In this document: piece by piece, positions 12,535 through 23,095 of the stretch
Position numbering within the stretch: position 1 is the stretch's first letter
How the letters are laid out: each line of letters begins with the position of its first letter
Origin: Stenopsyche tienmushanensis
Lineage: Eukaryota > Arthropoda > Insecta > Trichoptera > Stenopsychidae
Assembly: GCA_008973525.1 (NCBI GenBank)
Contig: WACJ01000513.1
Location: 806,001-870,000 of the forward strand
Direction: 5' to 3'
DNA: 64,000 bases
Notes under the pieces: generated by a model
What the model was told of the DNA's origin: nothing
The model's input: only the letters and a program-made list of their open reading frames with translations
The model's database searches: none
Program-made: the position numbers and the translations under genes

Positions 12535-12830
12535 TCTGGGATTTGATTCCAGTCAGATGATATTCTTCAATAAGTCTGAAGATCGAGATCGTGTGATTTA
12601 ACACCTTTAGATTCCGTCTTTTGATCTTAAGTCTATGCGAATAAAATGCATACAATTCATGCCCTCAAAGTCAACATAACGAACGCCATTCTAAAAATTC
12701 ATTCAGATATATGCGACAAAGTCATGACTAATGCCATTAAATATTCTTTAAAAATAAAATTTAGTGGATGTCTTTACAGATAGCTTATTTAATTTGTATT
12801 TGAAAATTGAGCGTCCTTATTGAAAGTGCT
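12535..12830 (+). mobile_element. Tc1-like element, C-terminal part and right TIR
   Basis: An open stretch at 12634-12762 reads YANKMHTIHALKVNITNAI and continues to DICDKVM. This is the C-terminal region of IS630/Tc1-type transposases that carry an SPDLTPxDFFLWGYLKxxVYxxKP block. Upstream pieces are frameshifted. The right terminus (12801-12828, TTGAAAATTGAGCGTCCTTA) is shared with copies at 6.3, 50.0 and 60.9 kb. The left part is missing. Confidence 0.6.
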
Positions 12831-12839
12831 TATATTTAA

Positions 12840-13790
12840 AATTGAATACGGATTCATCCAGACTTTATAATATACATGTGTATATGTTTCGACATAAATG
12901 GGCCCCATTTTCCACGTGACAAATTCAATGCTATTTCAAAACGTTCAAAGCTCAGCAAAAAGCCAAAAGCAGAACTGCAGCAAGTGTATAAGTGCAACGT
13001 GCATAAGAGGATTTAAAGACGTCGCTGTGAAGCTCTCTCAGTGATTGTTATTTATCATAGAAAAAAATTGGAGAAGTACGATTTATGATTTTGATTGCAT
13101 GCTAAAAATACTGCCTCGAATGCATTTCCATCTATTTTGAGATTTTTTACAGTGTGATTTTAAAAAAACGGCAAATAACCCTTTGGTTCCAGAGAATTGA
13201 TGTACTTTTTGGCTTGCTTTATTTATTCATTGATTGTTATTAATTTCATATGTGAATTTTTATTATTCACAGTTGAACAATTGCTATTACTTCAACTGTA
13301 ATATCACCCGGACAGTGTGAGATCCTTAACCCAATTTCAACAAGGATAAACTATTTTTCCCAAATTGTATAAGGATTTATGCTAATTAGTTGTGATAAAA
13401 TTTTAAAGTATAGCCCGTAGGAGATATTTCCATAAATAACACAACAAAATTAACATTATATTTATATAGTCAAAACCATTTATTAGACTAAAAACTCCAT
13501 TAGAAATTTAATTAATAAATATAATTAGATTTTATTTTGTTACGTTTAAAATTATATAGCCATGAGCACATTTAATTTTTATATTACGGTTATATTTTCT
13601 ATAGAATATGACGGTTTGAGAGAGATTAAAAAATAAGTTAAAAAACGTGTATATAAGCATAAAGATATTCCGGTGGAGCGGGATGAAACCGCAACCCACT
13701 CTCAGGATTTACACTCTCAAACTTTACTATCGGTTCATAAAGATGATCTATTTATGTTAGAGAGGTGACGGAGGCTATAGAATACAGTTA
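12840..13790. other. No gene recognised
   Basis: AT-rich sequence with no assignable feature. Confidence 0.4.
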
Positions 13791-13794
13791 TGAT

Positions 13795-14290
13795 ATTGGA
13801 GAAACTGACTGCGAGAAGACTTAAGTTGTTCCGCGGCCAAGACGATCGGTCGGATCCCGAGACTTAACTGGAAACTTACTTGGAAAGCTTACTTAAAATT
13901 AACTGGAAATTTGAGAGAAATATACTTATTAAAGACTGATTAAAATTAAATTTAAACTGAAAATTGACTAATACCCTATTTTCAATTTTTGCAAGACCGC
14001 TATATAAAAATATACGAATATAATAACGAACGCTATACGAAAATATAAAATTTCCTTGGAATTCTATTCGTAGGATAAGGAACCTACCTTAGCAGTAGAT
14101 CCAAAAAACTACCGTTTAAAAATATTTTGAAGATAGTGTAAAATTATCAAAATACCTTGTGCAAAGATTGCTTGTGTTATGTAAGAATTTGGATCGGTGA
14201 GTGGTCATAAAAATAAAAGATCTGTGCAGGTCATAATTTGAACCGCTAATAATATGGCACATTGCTCTCAGTTCATGTTTTTGAAACATA
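13795..14290 (+). repeat. Dispersed family G, copy 1
   Basis: It matches 27250-27545 in the same order: GAGAAGA, then CCGCGGCCAAGACGATCGGT and GGATCCCGAG. Farther on come TTTGGATC, a GTGAGTGG/GAGTGACC block and CATAATTTGAA. Shorter inverted pieces occur at 42205-42275 and 59570-59640. It abuts the LTR-like sequence at 14.4 kb and may be part of the same decayed retroelement. Confidence 0.55.
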
Positions 14291-14478
14291 CAATAAGTAT
14301 TTATATTCGTAATCAACGACCTCCATGACATTGTTCGGCTCCATTGCGACCCGATAGCAGAATAAACCCGCGTGGGAGCGCTATTATCTCGGCGCATGCG
14401 TAGGAGCGGGGAGCGGCCCGGGGACTCTGCCTAAAGACCGCCCCCGTTCCATGTTACACTGGTGTCAAAAGTGTCGTC
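14291..14478 (+). mobile_element. LTR-like 3' end and primer-site-like motif (degenerate)
   Basis: A GC-rich stretch (14396-14430) is followed by CCATGTTACAC and then TGGTGTCAAAAGTG from 14460. At 58.05 kb the same order recurs (CCATGTTATAC, then TGGTGTCAGAA). TGG following an ACA-type end is the layout of an LTR end plus tRNA primer-binding site; the bases would suit a leucine tRNA 3' end. This is inference; no gag or pol is recognised nearby. Confidence 0.35.
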
Positions 14479-15910
14479 AGTATTATTTCGTCGGGACATC
14501 ATTTGACCTTTACTGTTTCATATTTTCACGAATGCGTAACAATTTGACGCGTAAAGCGGACGTACTCTAATTAAACACAAATAAAAATATATATCATTAG
14601 CACCCTTCAAAATGATACGTTTAAAATCCTTTGTCAATGCTGGGGCGATATTATAATTTCAATATTATCGATCCTCAAAACATTCTGGCGTTCCTGTGCT
14701 ATTTTGAGCGCTTGTCAATTTCTTCGACTTTTATCGTTGGCCAAACAGTGGTCCCAAATTTAGTACAGAAATAATAAAATGTTGGTAAATAGCGAAGTGT
14801 TGTTTTAATTCAATGTCGAAAAGAAAGGAAAGTTATGGCTTGTTTGTATAATTGTTTACACTCGCAAGGGTGTGTTTGCACTGCGTAGTGGTTTCGTTTA
14901 CATTTTCGCATCGATACATTTGCACACACAACCCGACGGAAACCTTCCACCCCCAATTCTTCCCTACAATCTACATGAGAGCACTCGCTTCTTTCAATTT
15001 ATTTCATATTTTAAACTCGAAACTATTAATATGTTGCAAGAACTTCGACGCGAATAAATTACGAAAGTTCGAGATTTCATATGCTCGCCATAAAAAATTG
15101 ATCATTCTTCCGGAATCTGATCATAAAATCCTACAGAATTATTAGGGAAAGTTCAAGGGTATCCTTAAAGAACTTATTTTCAAATTAACCTTTGTGTGCG
15201 CGTTTAATTTATCATAATATCACAAAGATATACATAAATGACTCGACTTTATCGATTTCTTATTATAATCCCTGATAGAATCTAAATACTTAAATAAAAG
15301 CTCTTGAGTTGTCGACCACAGCGAATACATCCTCTGCAAACATCGGTTTTCAACTCTTATTTAAAAGACGGTAGCAAATAATGCCGAATATGTTAAAGAT
15401 TTAATTTTGGAAAACCAAAATGATCCAAATTATGATTCGAGTGGGTCTTCGTTTTATAGAACCACTCACTGCAATAAATGATTGTTGGCGAATTTGGTTT
15501 TCAACCGAAAGCATTTATTGATGTATTATTTTCTAAGTAAATCTTAAGTGCTTATTCAATATATAGATGAAGTGTTTTCAGGGTTCTTCGCATTAAATAT
15601 TTGGATAATAGTTGCTTCGGAGATAAGTTTGATAAGCCGGAAACTAAAAGCAAATACGCCTTATTGAAAATCATATCAAAATCGATCGACTTTAATGCAA
15701 ATTTATTTCAGGATAGCATTAAGCACCGTTTTACATTATATTGGCAGATTTTAACGACCCAGTCGAATAACATTACGAAATGGATACTCCCTCGGGGTTT
15801 GTTTGTGTAGCAATTTATAAAATTGAAATTATAATATACGCGTATACATTAAAGATGTTCCGGGAATGAAAATTTTGGGATCAACGGCTTTTAGTGCTTT
15901 TTTTGCTCTG
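14479..15910. other. No gene recognised
   Basis: AT-rich sequence with no recognisable coding region. Overlapping short frames at about 14852-15145 and 15601-15810 have no identifiable domain. Confidence 0.4.
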
Positions 15911-16000
15911 TTACTTAGGAGCGGAGGCGCTCTCGGGCGCAGAGTCCCCGGGCGGCTCCCCGCTCTTACGCGCTCATCGGGATGGCCGTGCTAACGCCCG
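15911..16000 (-). repeat. GC-rich block, inverted copy of 14396-14430
   Basis: Read on the minus strand, 15940-15976 gives GCGCGTAAGAGCGGGGAGCC and then GCCCGGGGACTCTGCG. This closely matches the plus strand at 14396-14430. The pair is inverted and about 1.5 kb apart, which does not fit the two LTRs of one element (those would be direct). Confidence 0.6.
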
Positions 16001-16068
16001 GGTCCGCTTTTTTATCGGATCATGTACAGTCGGACAAATGGATGGGGATGGACTTTTTATTTAGCACG

Positions 16069-16085
16069 AGAGAGAGAGAGAGAGA
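16069..16085. repeat. (GA)n microsatellite
   Basis: A short pure GA run lying between the GC-rich block and the hairpin repeat. Confidence 0.8.
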
Positions 16086-16233
16086 TAGATCTGGCTGTGA
16101 GAAGGACAACCTTCCGAAACCAAGGCCAACCGACGACTCTTCTCAACTCCCGCCTCCTGCGCGTCACCACCCAACCGGCAACTCTACACGCACAAGAAGC
16201 AATTGGTCGGTAATTGCAGGTGCAATGTCCCCC

Positions 16234-16345
16234 CAGCGCCACAGAAAATGGCGCTGTTAAAATAGCATATTGCACCCAAAAAGAGACAGAAGATGTCGCT
16301 GTTAATCTGGAGAATTAAATCTACTCAGATTAACAGCGCTATTGC
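16234..16345 (+). repeat. Hairpin-rich repeat, leader-like
   Basis: There are two nested inverted repeats: CAGCGCCA (16234-16241) with TGGCGCTG (16249-16256), and CGCTGTTAATCTG (16297-16309) with CAGATTAACAGCG (16326-16338), a perfect 13-bp stem with a 16-base loop. The AGACAGAAGAT..CTGTTAATCTGG...TTAACAGCGCTA order recurs at 58066-58122, just downstream of the primer-site-like motif. It may therefore be the leader of the same retroelement family. Confidence 0.5.
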
Positions 16346-16459
16346 ATGGGGATATTAAATCGCCCACGCTACATCTCTCTATTTTTTTGCGTCTTAATCA
16401 TACTCTATATCTTGATTATCAATATCAGGTAAATCCAGTATTAACCTTTTGAGGAGCGA

Positions 16460-16800
16460 GCAAATTTAAAATCGATGAAGTCGTTGATGTCATAATCGCT
16501 TTACGCCGATTACTTTCTGTCAGCTCCTATCAACGTAAGACAATCTTCAATTCGAGGCAGAGTAAATTGTAAATAAACATTTGATAGCATACAAGATCAG
16601 GTCATTTCTTTACATAAACAATGCACAAAAAAATCGATTAATTTGCTCCTCCTTTAGAAGGAAATGATAATTGGACAAAGACTCATTCAACACGCAGCGA
16701 AGAACAGCAAGCAGTTAAATAAACAAACACACTCGATAACACACAATATTCGGTCGTTTCTTTGCGTAAACAAATAACACACTTGAAATCGAAATCATTA
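16460..16800 (+). repeat. Dispersed family A, copy 2, left part (interrupted by the LINE)
   Basis: It is collinear with the minus strand of about 36900-37195. It includes an internal imperfect duplication of the GTAAATAAACA..GATAGCATACAA.. module (from about 16572 and again from about 16725). The family sequence stops at GAAATCATTA (16800), exactly where the LINE tail begins, and resumes at 19741. Confidence 0.75.
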
Positions 16801-19740
16801 TTTTATTTATTTTATTTTATTTTATTTTATTTTATTTTATTTGGAATATCAACAGCTGATAATACAAAGTAGAAAAATACAATAAACAACTCAAGCTAAT
16901 AAAAGATATTCGCCAATAGAAACGAAGTACAAAAAGAGAGAAAAAAAAAGAAAAGTCACTAAATACATCTTTACAAAAATAATAATGATAATAATAATAA
17001 TAACAATTAATAATGTTCAATCATAACAATAAAAATAGTAATATCCAATAATAAATAAAAACAAATATAATAATCAATAATAATAAATAATCATAAATAA
17101 TAATAATAATAATAATAAATAATCACAATTAATAATAATAATATAATAATAACTGATAATAATAAATAATCACAATTAATAATAATGAAATAATAAAAAT
17201 AACTAATAATAATTTTTTTATAAAGTTTGCATATTAGGCCCCGAAGCTAAAAAATGAATTGGTAATGGCTTGTTTTGCTGTATTAATTTCAGTATTAAAA
17301 AGGTCAAAATTGTAAATTTCACAAAGTTTATTGAAATTGTGGCTAGTTCGCAGAATGTAGCTATTACTTCTATAGTGGGTATTTGAATGAGGCACATACA
17401 GCAGCGAGCTATGGCGAAGAGGAGTAGATGAGGTTCTTATGCTGATTTTCGAGAGAAGGTCCGGACAATCAACCTCGCTTTGGGCTATTTTGAAAAAGAG
17501 GGCAACGTCAGCGATAATACGTCGTTTATCTAGCGGTAGTAAATGATGCCTCCTACAGTGCAATTCATAAAATCTGGATTCAAATTTATTGTGCGTTCGA
17601 TAGCTTATAAACCGCAGGAACTTTCTCTGGACGTTTTCTATGCGAGAAGTATATTTATCATAAGAAGGATTCCAAATTTGCGAGGCATATTCTAAGTGAC
17701 TTCGAACAAGGCTACAGTATAATATTTTCAGTGTTTTAACTTGACGAAAATCACTAGAGCTTCTTATTATAAACCCAAGGGCTTTCATAGCTTTAGAAAT
17801 AATATAGTTAACATGTTGATTGAAAGAAAGCTTTGAATCATGAAACACCCCAAGGTCTCGTAGTGAATCGCTCCTTTGCACTAATTCATTTTTCAATTGG
17901 TAATCGAAGAGTATGGGATTACGCTTTCGCGTGAAGCTCATTATACTACATTTGGATGGGTTAAGATCTAAGCAATGATCATCACAATATTTCTGCAGTC
18001 GGTACAGATCCCCTTGTAGCGCCATTGCATCGCTCATTGACGAGATAGTATTATAAACTTTGATATCATCCGCAAAGCACAATAATTTAGAGGAGGTAAG
18101 ACAAGTATCAACGTCGTATAAGAATATTGCAAACAACAGAGGACCAATCAAGGAACCCTGAGGAACACCACTAGGTACAGGGACCCACCCCGAGATGTAA
18201 TTGTTGGTGACAACAGCTTGAGTTCGATTATCAATATAGGATGAAAACCATCTCAACAAATCACCATTAATTCCAATGTTATTAAGTTTACTGAGAAGGA
18301 TGTCATGTCGTATTCGATCAAAAGCTTTACTGAAGTCAGTGTAAACCACGTCAGCCTGAGCTCTTTGGTGCATTGTTTCCGTCAGGAAGTCATTGAGAAG
18401 TACGAGATTAGTGACAGCCGAGCGGCCTCTAAGAAAGCCATGCTGGCTAGGGCTAAAAGACTGCTTTAAAGCAGGATATACCTGGTTATAAATAATTTTC
18501 TCGAGAATCTTGGATATGATACAAAGCTTTGAGATAGGACGGTAATTGGATATATCAGTCTTAGCCCCTTTCTTATATATCGGTGTAATGAAGGCCTTTT
18601 TCCACAAAACTGGCACTGCACACGCATAGATAGATTTACGGAATAAAATTGTAATAGGTACTGAAATAGTATCAGCACACTTCAGTAAAAAAATTCCAGG
18701 TAAATTATCTGGACCGCAAGATTTCGACGGGTCAATAGCATGAAGTAAATTCTTAACTACATCAGTATCTATATGCACTTTAGAAATATCACAAATCGGT
18801 TGGGTAGATGAAGTAATGGTGGTTTTATTGGGTGGAGGATCTACAAAGCTGGAACGGAAGAGATCGGAAAAGGCATCACAAATATCGGTGCCAGTGTTAT
18901 ATGTTTTGTCACCCAGGTACATGCTACTGGGCATAGAATTCAGATTCATTTTAGACTTTATATATGACCAGAAGTGTTTGGGATGTAATTTAATGGATTC
19001 TTCAACAGTACGAATGTAATTAACATAACACGATATTTCAAGTTTTTTAACCCTTGCACGCAATAGTTTATAAGATTCACCGTCAGATAAGTTACCATAG
19101 ACTTTGAACTTACGTAAATATTTAAACTTTTCTTTAATAGCCTTTCTAAGTGGGACAGAGTACCACACTGGGTAGTTACTAGATTTAATCATTTTAGATG
19201 GTATGTACTTAAGTTTCAATTTTTCAAAAAAGTTGTAAAAATAGGAAACAGAGTCGTCCAGAGAGAGATCCGACAGTAAATTATGCCAGTCAGCGCTTAA
19301 AATTTCCGCATTAATCGCCTCATAGTTTCCGCAGTTGAATATATATTTACGCCTAGGGGCAGACTGGAGAATACGGTTCACGGTGAATTTAACTAAGATA
19401 GACAAGGCACCATGGTACACATCAACAGGGACGAGCGCATCACCACTGACGTTACTTACCGTCACAGATTCATTAGAAAGAACTAAATCCAATGTTTTGT
19501 TGTAAATATTGCGGATACCATTAAATTGCTTTAGACCAAGTAGCGTCAATTCATCAATGAAGAAGATTTCTTCCTGAGATTGAAAGTTATACGAACTATA
19601 TGACTCATCATTATCAATACTAGGATTCCACACTATATTGCTCATATTGAAGTCACCTATTATAAGAAATCTGTCTGAAGGATTCTCAGTTACTATGTTA
19701 TGCACACAGAATAAGAAATTATGAAGTTGCTGTGAAAATG
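16801..19740 (-). mobile_element. Non-LTR retrotransposon, 5'-truncated, jockey/I-like
   Basis: The element lies on the minus strand. It starts abruptly within the endonuclease coding region at 19740, carries one long open frame, and ends in a 430-base A/T-rich 3' region. That region holds TAA/TTA repeats (16975-17220) and a terminal AAAAT pentanucleotide tail (16801-16842). It sits inside a family A copy. The flanks TGAAATCGAAATCATTA (16784-16800) and TGAAAATGAATTTAATTA (19733-19750) are similar and may be a diverged target duplication. 5' truncation with an intact 3' end is the usual product of target-primed reverse transcription. Confidence 0.9.
17234..19739 (-). CDS. LINE ORF2 protein: endonuclease (partial) and reverse transcriptase
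   Basis: One uninterrupted frame runs from the truncation point to TAG/TAA at 17234. The annotated 823 residues start at a GTG, but the frame is open about 11 codons further to 19739, so the true start was lost. Residue numbers count from the GTG. The C-terminal part of the APE-type endonuclease is present (GDFN at 17-20, TLDLVLSN at 71-78); the expected SDH catalytic triplet is not recognisable (VYHG at 96-99). The reverse transcriptase has PIYKKG (375-380), NYRPIS (387-392), the catalytic Asp in YTDFSKAFD (457), SGVPQGS (512-518) and FADD (544-547). A thumb/C-terminal region follows (SLVRSHLEYASQIWNP, 665-680). No stop or frameshift is seen, unusual in this window, so the insertion is probably recent. 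The clade is jockey/I-like; I cannot assign it exactly. Confidence 0.93.
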
Positions 19741-19890
19741 AATTTAATTATAAGTGGATAAATTTGGGCTTAACGATCTATACAATCCTGCGATGCATGC
19801 GAGAAAGCTCTCCGTCTCAGTCTCCTAAACTGCGCTAAGTTCTCTCTGTCTCTGTCTGTCTCCGAGCTTCAATGTGCAAAAGTGCTCTTT
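19741..19890 (+). repeat. Dispersed family A, copy 2, right part
   Basis: It resumes family A at AAGTGGATAAATTTGGGCTT and continues through ACGATCTATAC, CTCCGTCTC and TGTGCAAAAGTGCTCTTTC. It then diverges from copies 1 and 3 before the CTTTAGGGGTTAAA end. Confidence 0.75.
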
Positions 19891-19907
19891 CTGGGGCATG
19901 AGAATTC

Positions 19908-19925
19908 GGACATACATGTATGTCC
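19908..19925. repeat. 18-bp perfect palindrome
   Basis: GGACATACATGTATGTCC lies just after the family A right part, where the copy diverges. No function is assigned. Confidence 0.9.
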
Positions 19926-20089
19926 ATGCTCCTCAATAGCTTAATGTCTCATTTTTACAAATGCAATTTTTATACAGTAATCGATCAAACGTCCGGGAAA
20001 GACGCATATTGATATTTTTTTATAAATTGTATACTATTCGATGTTTGTTTTGAGCTGAAAAATACTCCTTTTCACAAGTCTAACGATAA

Positions 20090-20505
20090 TGGAAGAGATG
20101 TGTTCGTCGAGATAACATTTGCAAATCTGGAAACATCGACTTGAATTTGGAAGAGGACTTATAGTACACCTAAAATATAATAATGACTATTGGCGAATTC
20201 TCAAAGAAGACCAATGTATCTTGATTCAGCACTCAAATATGCTTGAAAAAATAGCGGAAATCCACAAACAAGGTGTTTGGGTCACATTCTGTCTGATTGC
20301 GACAAGACGGAACATCTTAACATATGTAAATTATGCGAGAAAAATAACAGTATATCCCGTTTCTTAGAGAATTTATAACTGGCGATGAAAAATGGGTTTT
20401 CAAAAAAAATAATTAAGAATTGGGACACTTTATTGCATTCTGCATATTCAACAGATGAGACCGTCGGATTACCACCCGTTCCGGTCAATGGAACATTTTT
20501 AGCTT
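20090..20505 (+). pseudogene. Mariner transposase fragment
   Basis: A degenerate transposase is readable: a helix-turn-helix-like ILKEDQCILIQHSNMLEKIA region, a block corresponding to the mariner WVPHEL linker (GVWVTFCLIATRRN), then FLENLITGDEKWVFKK (about 20361-20405), the first catalytic Asp region. Frameshifts separate the blocks and no terminal repeats are recognised. Confidence 0.65.
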
Positions 20506-20639
20506 TCCAAGTTTTCCAAGATTATAAGAAAGAGTTGAAATTTTATGATTGATTTTCATTGATAAAATCCGATATTTACTTATAAATGAGAGTTGATTTA
20601 ACATATATGCTATATTCGTTTGTGCACCGCTTATCGCCT

Positions 20640-20780
20640 ACACAAATCCACTATGCTCTCAGAACCGCGCAGCGTGAGTTAAGTCTGTATATCAATAAAT
20701 GAACCTTAATTCTATAGATAGCACACAATAAATTAACGAATATTTATTCGCGTAAACATAAAATATATAAAAATGTGCGT
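20640..20780 (+). repeat. Family A-related repeat (A'), copy 1
   Basis: It matches the minus strand of 61890-62045: ATCCACT, CTCTCAG, ACCGCGCAGCGTGAGT, TGTATATCAATAAATGAACC and GATAGCAC. It also matches 59646-59716 on the plus strand. The GATAGCACACAAT..GCGTAAACA portion is shared with family A. Confidence 0.65.
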
Positions 20781-21530
20781 TTCTTTCGAAATGTTTAATC
20801 TGAATCATTCGAGTTCGAACATATATATATATATAATAATAAAAATATATCAACGGGTTATCAAATCAAAAATATATCTTAATAGATTATATTACAAATG
20901 GAACAATACTATTCAACAGCGATATTGTCTTAGTACGTATTCATTCAATAACAATAGGGTACGATTATTTCGTGCGAAGCGTTTGTAACGCCCATGAATG
21001 AAACAGCAGTTTGTATGCAATTATGCACATATGCACATGTGCTCCATTGATAGCGTGATGTATTGTGCTTCAGCGTTCATTCATGGCTGCTTACAATATT
21101 ATTATGTTCGATATTAATATTTCACCGATGAATTTTTGCGAGGATGTAAGCCCATCCTCGTTAATTTATAACATGCTAAGCGGCTAATTATGCTCATGGA
21201 ATATATATTGTAAAAGGGGTTTTAATGCGGCATTTTCCGGAGAGATTACGTGTAATTTAAAACAAATTGGGTAGGACTTAATATCCAGGAAATGAAACGC
21301 ATCCGAATGAAATTTCGTATCGTATGAAGTTGATTTGATTACACATTCATTCTTATCGTACGATTTTAAGGTTATTGTATAGAGTTTTTTGCACATGGAA
21401 CGACAATTTTTCGACGGTATTTTTCTACGTTTCACACATGTCAGAGTTTTAGAAATAAATACTTTTGCAATATTTTGAGTTAAGTTCTCCAGATTTTACC
21501 CTTTCCAACGATTTGCTACATGTCATACAA
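20781..21530. other. No gene recognised
   Basis: The minus strand is open for 83 codons at 21184-21435 (GTG start, basic N-terminus) without a recognisable domain. A 9-bp hairpin, CGAGGATG...CATCCTCG, lies at about 21139-21162. Confidence 0.35.
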
Positions 21531-21905
21531 ATCATTCAATAAGCCTTTAATCTTGAAGAGGTATCAGTTTAGCTAGGGTCAGGGCTAAGAAAATACTTTT
21601 TATGCTTATGATGTTTTTATTAAATTCATTTACAAAATTTGTTCAAATTTGCCACCTCTGCTTCATAAGCATGCGCGACATCTTTTCCTTATTTCAACTA
21701 TAGTGGTCTGGAAAATCATTTACTCTTTCATTTTTGCAAAGGCGACTCTTGTTCTTTCAATTAGAATTTCTTTTGTGGGCACTTCTGTCGTGTAAATTAA
21801 TTCTTTTGGTGACCCTATTCCGTGGCTCGCACGGTCTCTAGACCTGACACCACCTGATTTCTTTGTCTACTGACGATCATCTCTTTAAAGGCACACACGA
21901 GTGGA
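21531..21905 (+). pseudogene. Tc1/mariner-like transposase fragment
   Basis: The stretch ARSLDLTPPDFFVY at about 21831-21872 corresponds to the WPxRSPDLTPxDFFLWG block that carries a catalytic acid in IS630/Tc1-type transposases; it is followed by a stop. The left edge CATTCAATAAG (21534) resembles mariner ends at 31330 and 40311. It is strongly decayed. Confidence 0.5.
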
Positions 21906-21939
21906 AAACCAACATCTATTATTTAAGCTTTTGATTATA

Positions 21940-22360
21940 CATATCGGCATTAAATTAAAATCTACATAGCTGATCTTTTGCCTACAAGCGATTTACGTTA
22001 ATAATTGTCAAATAAACGTCGTCTACTTTCGATACAAGATGACTACGGTTTCGATAGACGCGGCTAAAGTTGTAGTTTGAGAAATTGATTGAAGTATTGC
22101 AACTTTCAAAGCATTTATTATAAGCAGCTATAGTAGAGGGATCAAACCCAAGATGGACCGCAAAAATAATCAATTTTATAAAATCTCGCAAAACATAATT
22201 TCTTTCATTACTAACTACTATTTCTCACAGGTTTTCGAGTTTATCAATTTATTTTTTGAGTCAAAATATGATTTTGACATCAGTTGCGTTTCGAAAGCAT
22301 TAATCTTTAAGAGTAGAGGGATCAAACTCAAAGACTAACATTGGCCAAAATAAAACATAC
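21940..22360 (+). repeat. Dispersed family E, copy 1
   Basis: Positions 21940-22150 match the minus strand of 37895-38135 over about 200 bases: TTAAATTAAAATCTACATAG, GTCGTCTACTTTCGATACAA, GCAACTTTCAAAGCAT and GGGATCAAAC. The AGAGGGATCAAAC..CAA motif occurs twice here, ending at 22150 and 22331, but once in copy 2. Confidence 0.7.
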
Positions 22361-22483
22361 AAAATGTTTTATCTTAAAATATTCGTCGTATGATTCGAAT
22401 TTGACATCTGTATACTTCTCTCCGATGTACTTATTATGCGGTTTTTATGGTGATTTACTTGTTTTATCCAATCCTTAATGAAA

Positions 22484-22620
22484 ATTGTTAGCTAAAAGAT
22501 TAGGCTGAGTTTGTGTAATATATAATAAAATAGGCGCGCTACTGGTCTAATGGTGGCGCGTCATATTCGCATAGCTTGCTTATTGATATAATGTGCGACA
22601 AAAACGATTCTCTTTTTTTA
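22484..22620 (+). repeat. Dispersed family B copy (22.5 kb)
   Basis: It starts ATTGTTAGCTAAAAGAT, then GTTTGTGTAATATATAATAA, AGGCGCGCTACTGGTCTAAT (A-box-like) and GCGACAAAAACGATTCTC. This is the left two-thirds of the family. Confidence 0.75.
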
Positions 22621-22814
22621 AATGTAAACCTAACCAACAGTATTATAAAACGTGTAACAATACATCCACCCATAAAAATATACAAACAACGTTTGTGTGT
22701 GAAATTTTGATTGGGGATTATTTTGAAAGCATTGTCAATATTCCACAAACAAAATATTACAATTTATGTAAACATATTTTATCTTATTTGATACATTTTT
22801 TTATATCATTGTTC

Positions 22815-23095
22815 ATTATCATATCCAAAGCATCAAATTTATAGAAGTACGAAGGTTGTTCGCTGAATATGCATTGTGTAATATAAAAGCATGTATTTAT
22901 ATTACGAAATAATATTATTTTTCAAAAGAGGAATCGGAGGAATCTCGTCCTTACGACACGTAATATAAATTTATTAAAGACCCTATCAATGTTTTGTATT
23001 ACGTTGAGGTATTATTTTTGTATGGTGAAGATATTTCTATGGAATACGGCAAAATATATATTTCAAAGACATTTATATTGGCAATGGGAATGTTT
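22815..23095 (+). repeat. Dispersed family F, copy 1
   Basis: It matches 41752-42015 over about 260 bases at high identity. Both copies conserve a perfect 12-bp inverted repeat, ATTTATATTACG (22895-22906) and CGTAATATAAAT (22959-22970), possibly the ends or a stem of a small foldback unit. Confidence 0.75.

Noticed and set aside
14291..15980. A complete LTR retrotransposon between the two GC-rich blocks
   Set aside because: The blocks are inverted, not direct, and no gag or pol similarity lies between them.
14852..16260. Overlapping plus-strand frames of 60-97 codons as genes
   Set aside because: No domain; they overlap each other in different frames. The GC-rich ones cross repeats shared with other loci.
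18466..19019. Short frames on both strands within the LINE
   Set aside because: They are shadows of the reverse transcriptase frame.
19903..19940. Palindrome as a regulatory operator
   Set aside because: A single 18-bp palindrome at the edge of a repeat copy with no nearby gene; no support for a function.
22153..22338. A SINE insertion flanked by a target duplication within family E
   Set aside because: The insert has no Pol III boxes and no A tail, and copy 2 suggests a rearranged rather than an empty site.
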